Origin: Clostridia bacterium
Lineage (GTDB): Bacteria; Bacillota; Clostridia; TANB77; CAG-508
Assembly (NCBI GenBank): GCA_017429505.1
Contig: JAFROW010000013.1
Span: 62,001-126,000 of the forward strand
Length of the DNA: 64,000 nt
Direction: 5' to 3'
In this document: positions 63,909-64,000 of the stretch, piece by piece
Position numbering within the stretch: position 1 is the stretch's first letter
Layout of the letters: each line of letters starts with the position of its first letter
The notes under the pieces: model-generated
Databases searched by the model: none
The model's input: only the letters and a program-made list of their open reading frames with translations
Told to the model about the DNA's origin: nothing
Program-made: the position numbers and the translations under genes

Positions 63909-64000
63909 TTATTTTGCATAAATATATAATGCATCTCCATTGCTTATTTTCTTCTGAGTAATATTAAAAACCTCACCTGTTGAATAATTTACAACATACT
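63909..64000 (-). CDS. C-terminal end of a protein, cut by the window edge
   Basis: The last 30 codons of a minus-strand frame, reading YVVNYSTGEVFNITQKKI... and ending YIYAK before TAA. The YVVNYSTGEV pattern is common at the end of type IV pilin-like or prepilin-type proteins, but this is too short to assign. It stops 21 bp before murB. Confidence 0.45.
   Translation of the reverse strand, partial: YVVNYSTGEVFNITQKKISNGDALYIYAK

Overview
AT-rich, tightly packed bacterial chromosome. The gene content points to an anaerobic, spore-forming low-GC Firmicute, probably an uncultured Clostridia lineage. Evidence is class III ribonucleotide reductase, dipicolinate synthase B, the cortex hydrolase SleB, RNase Y, a 734-residue Rel, a SCIFF ranthipeptide precursor, a DltA/DltC-type surface-modification locus and Firmicute-style Shine-Dalgarno sites. 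Species cannot be named from the sequence. Most genes lie on the minus strand.

Layout. 0-8 kb: PepV, orphan DpaB, acyl-ACP thioesterase, Pgi, L27/L21, initiator tRNA, a DUF1189 protein and a likely 6S RNA. 8-17 kb: a YhaO/YhaN (SbcD/SbcC-like) pair, an ECF sigma/anti-sigma pair, tRNA-Thr with a consensus promoter, an unidentified structured RNA, and NrdD facing a Crp/Fnr regulator. 17.9-24.6 kb: a dlt-like locus (SGNH protein, MBOAT with a frameshift, carrier protein, fold-type III PLP decarboxylase, amino-acid adenylating ligase). 24.6-35 kb: TcdA, rpsF-ssb-rpsR, a repeat-built coiled coil, MBL hydrolase, Rel, RecJ, RNase Y, aquaporin. 35.7-46.6 kb: a large glycolytic cluster (gap, pgk, tpiA, gpmI, eno, rpe) with the last two MEP-pathway steps (ispG, ispH), a MazG-like gene, a divergent second IspH and a YezG-like protein embedded in it. 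47-64 kb: CPBP protease, SCIFF peptide, pseudouridine synthase with an in-frame palindromic insertion, M29 aminopeptidase, a three-gene unknown envelope/signalling operon, SleB, HolA, frameshifted RuvC, glycogen debranching enzyme, a YvcK-like protein and MurB.

The intergenic space is rich in structure. (1) Three ~122-125-bp elements lie directly after the stop codons of pgi, eno and gap. They have different stem sequences but the same asymmetric internal loop, so they look structurally conserved. (2) A ~105-bp palindromic repeat recurs at least seven times, once in frame inside a gene. (3) Three ~196-bp elements share terminal inverted repeats. (4) Two further long palindromes occur singly. 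The most promising undescribed items are the dlt-like locus with a candidate carrier-protein-dependent decarboxylase, and the 3'-UTR element family tied to glycolytic genes.
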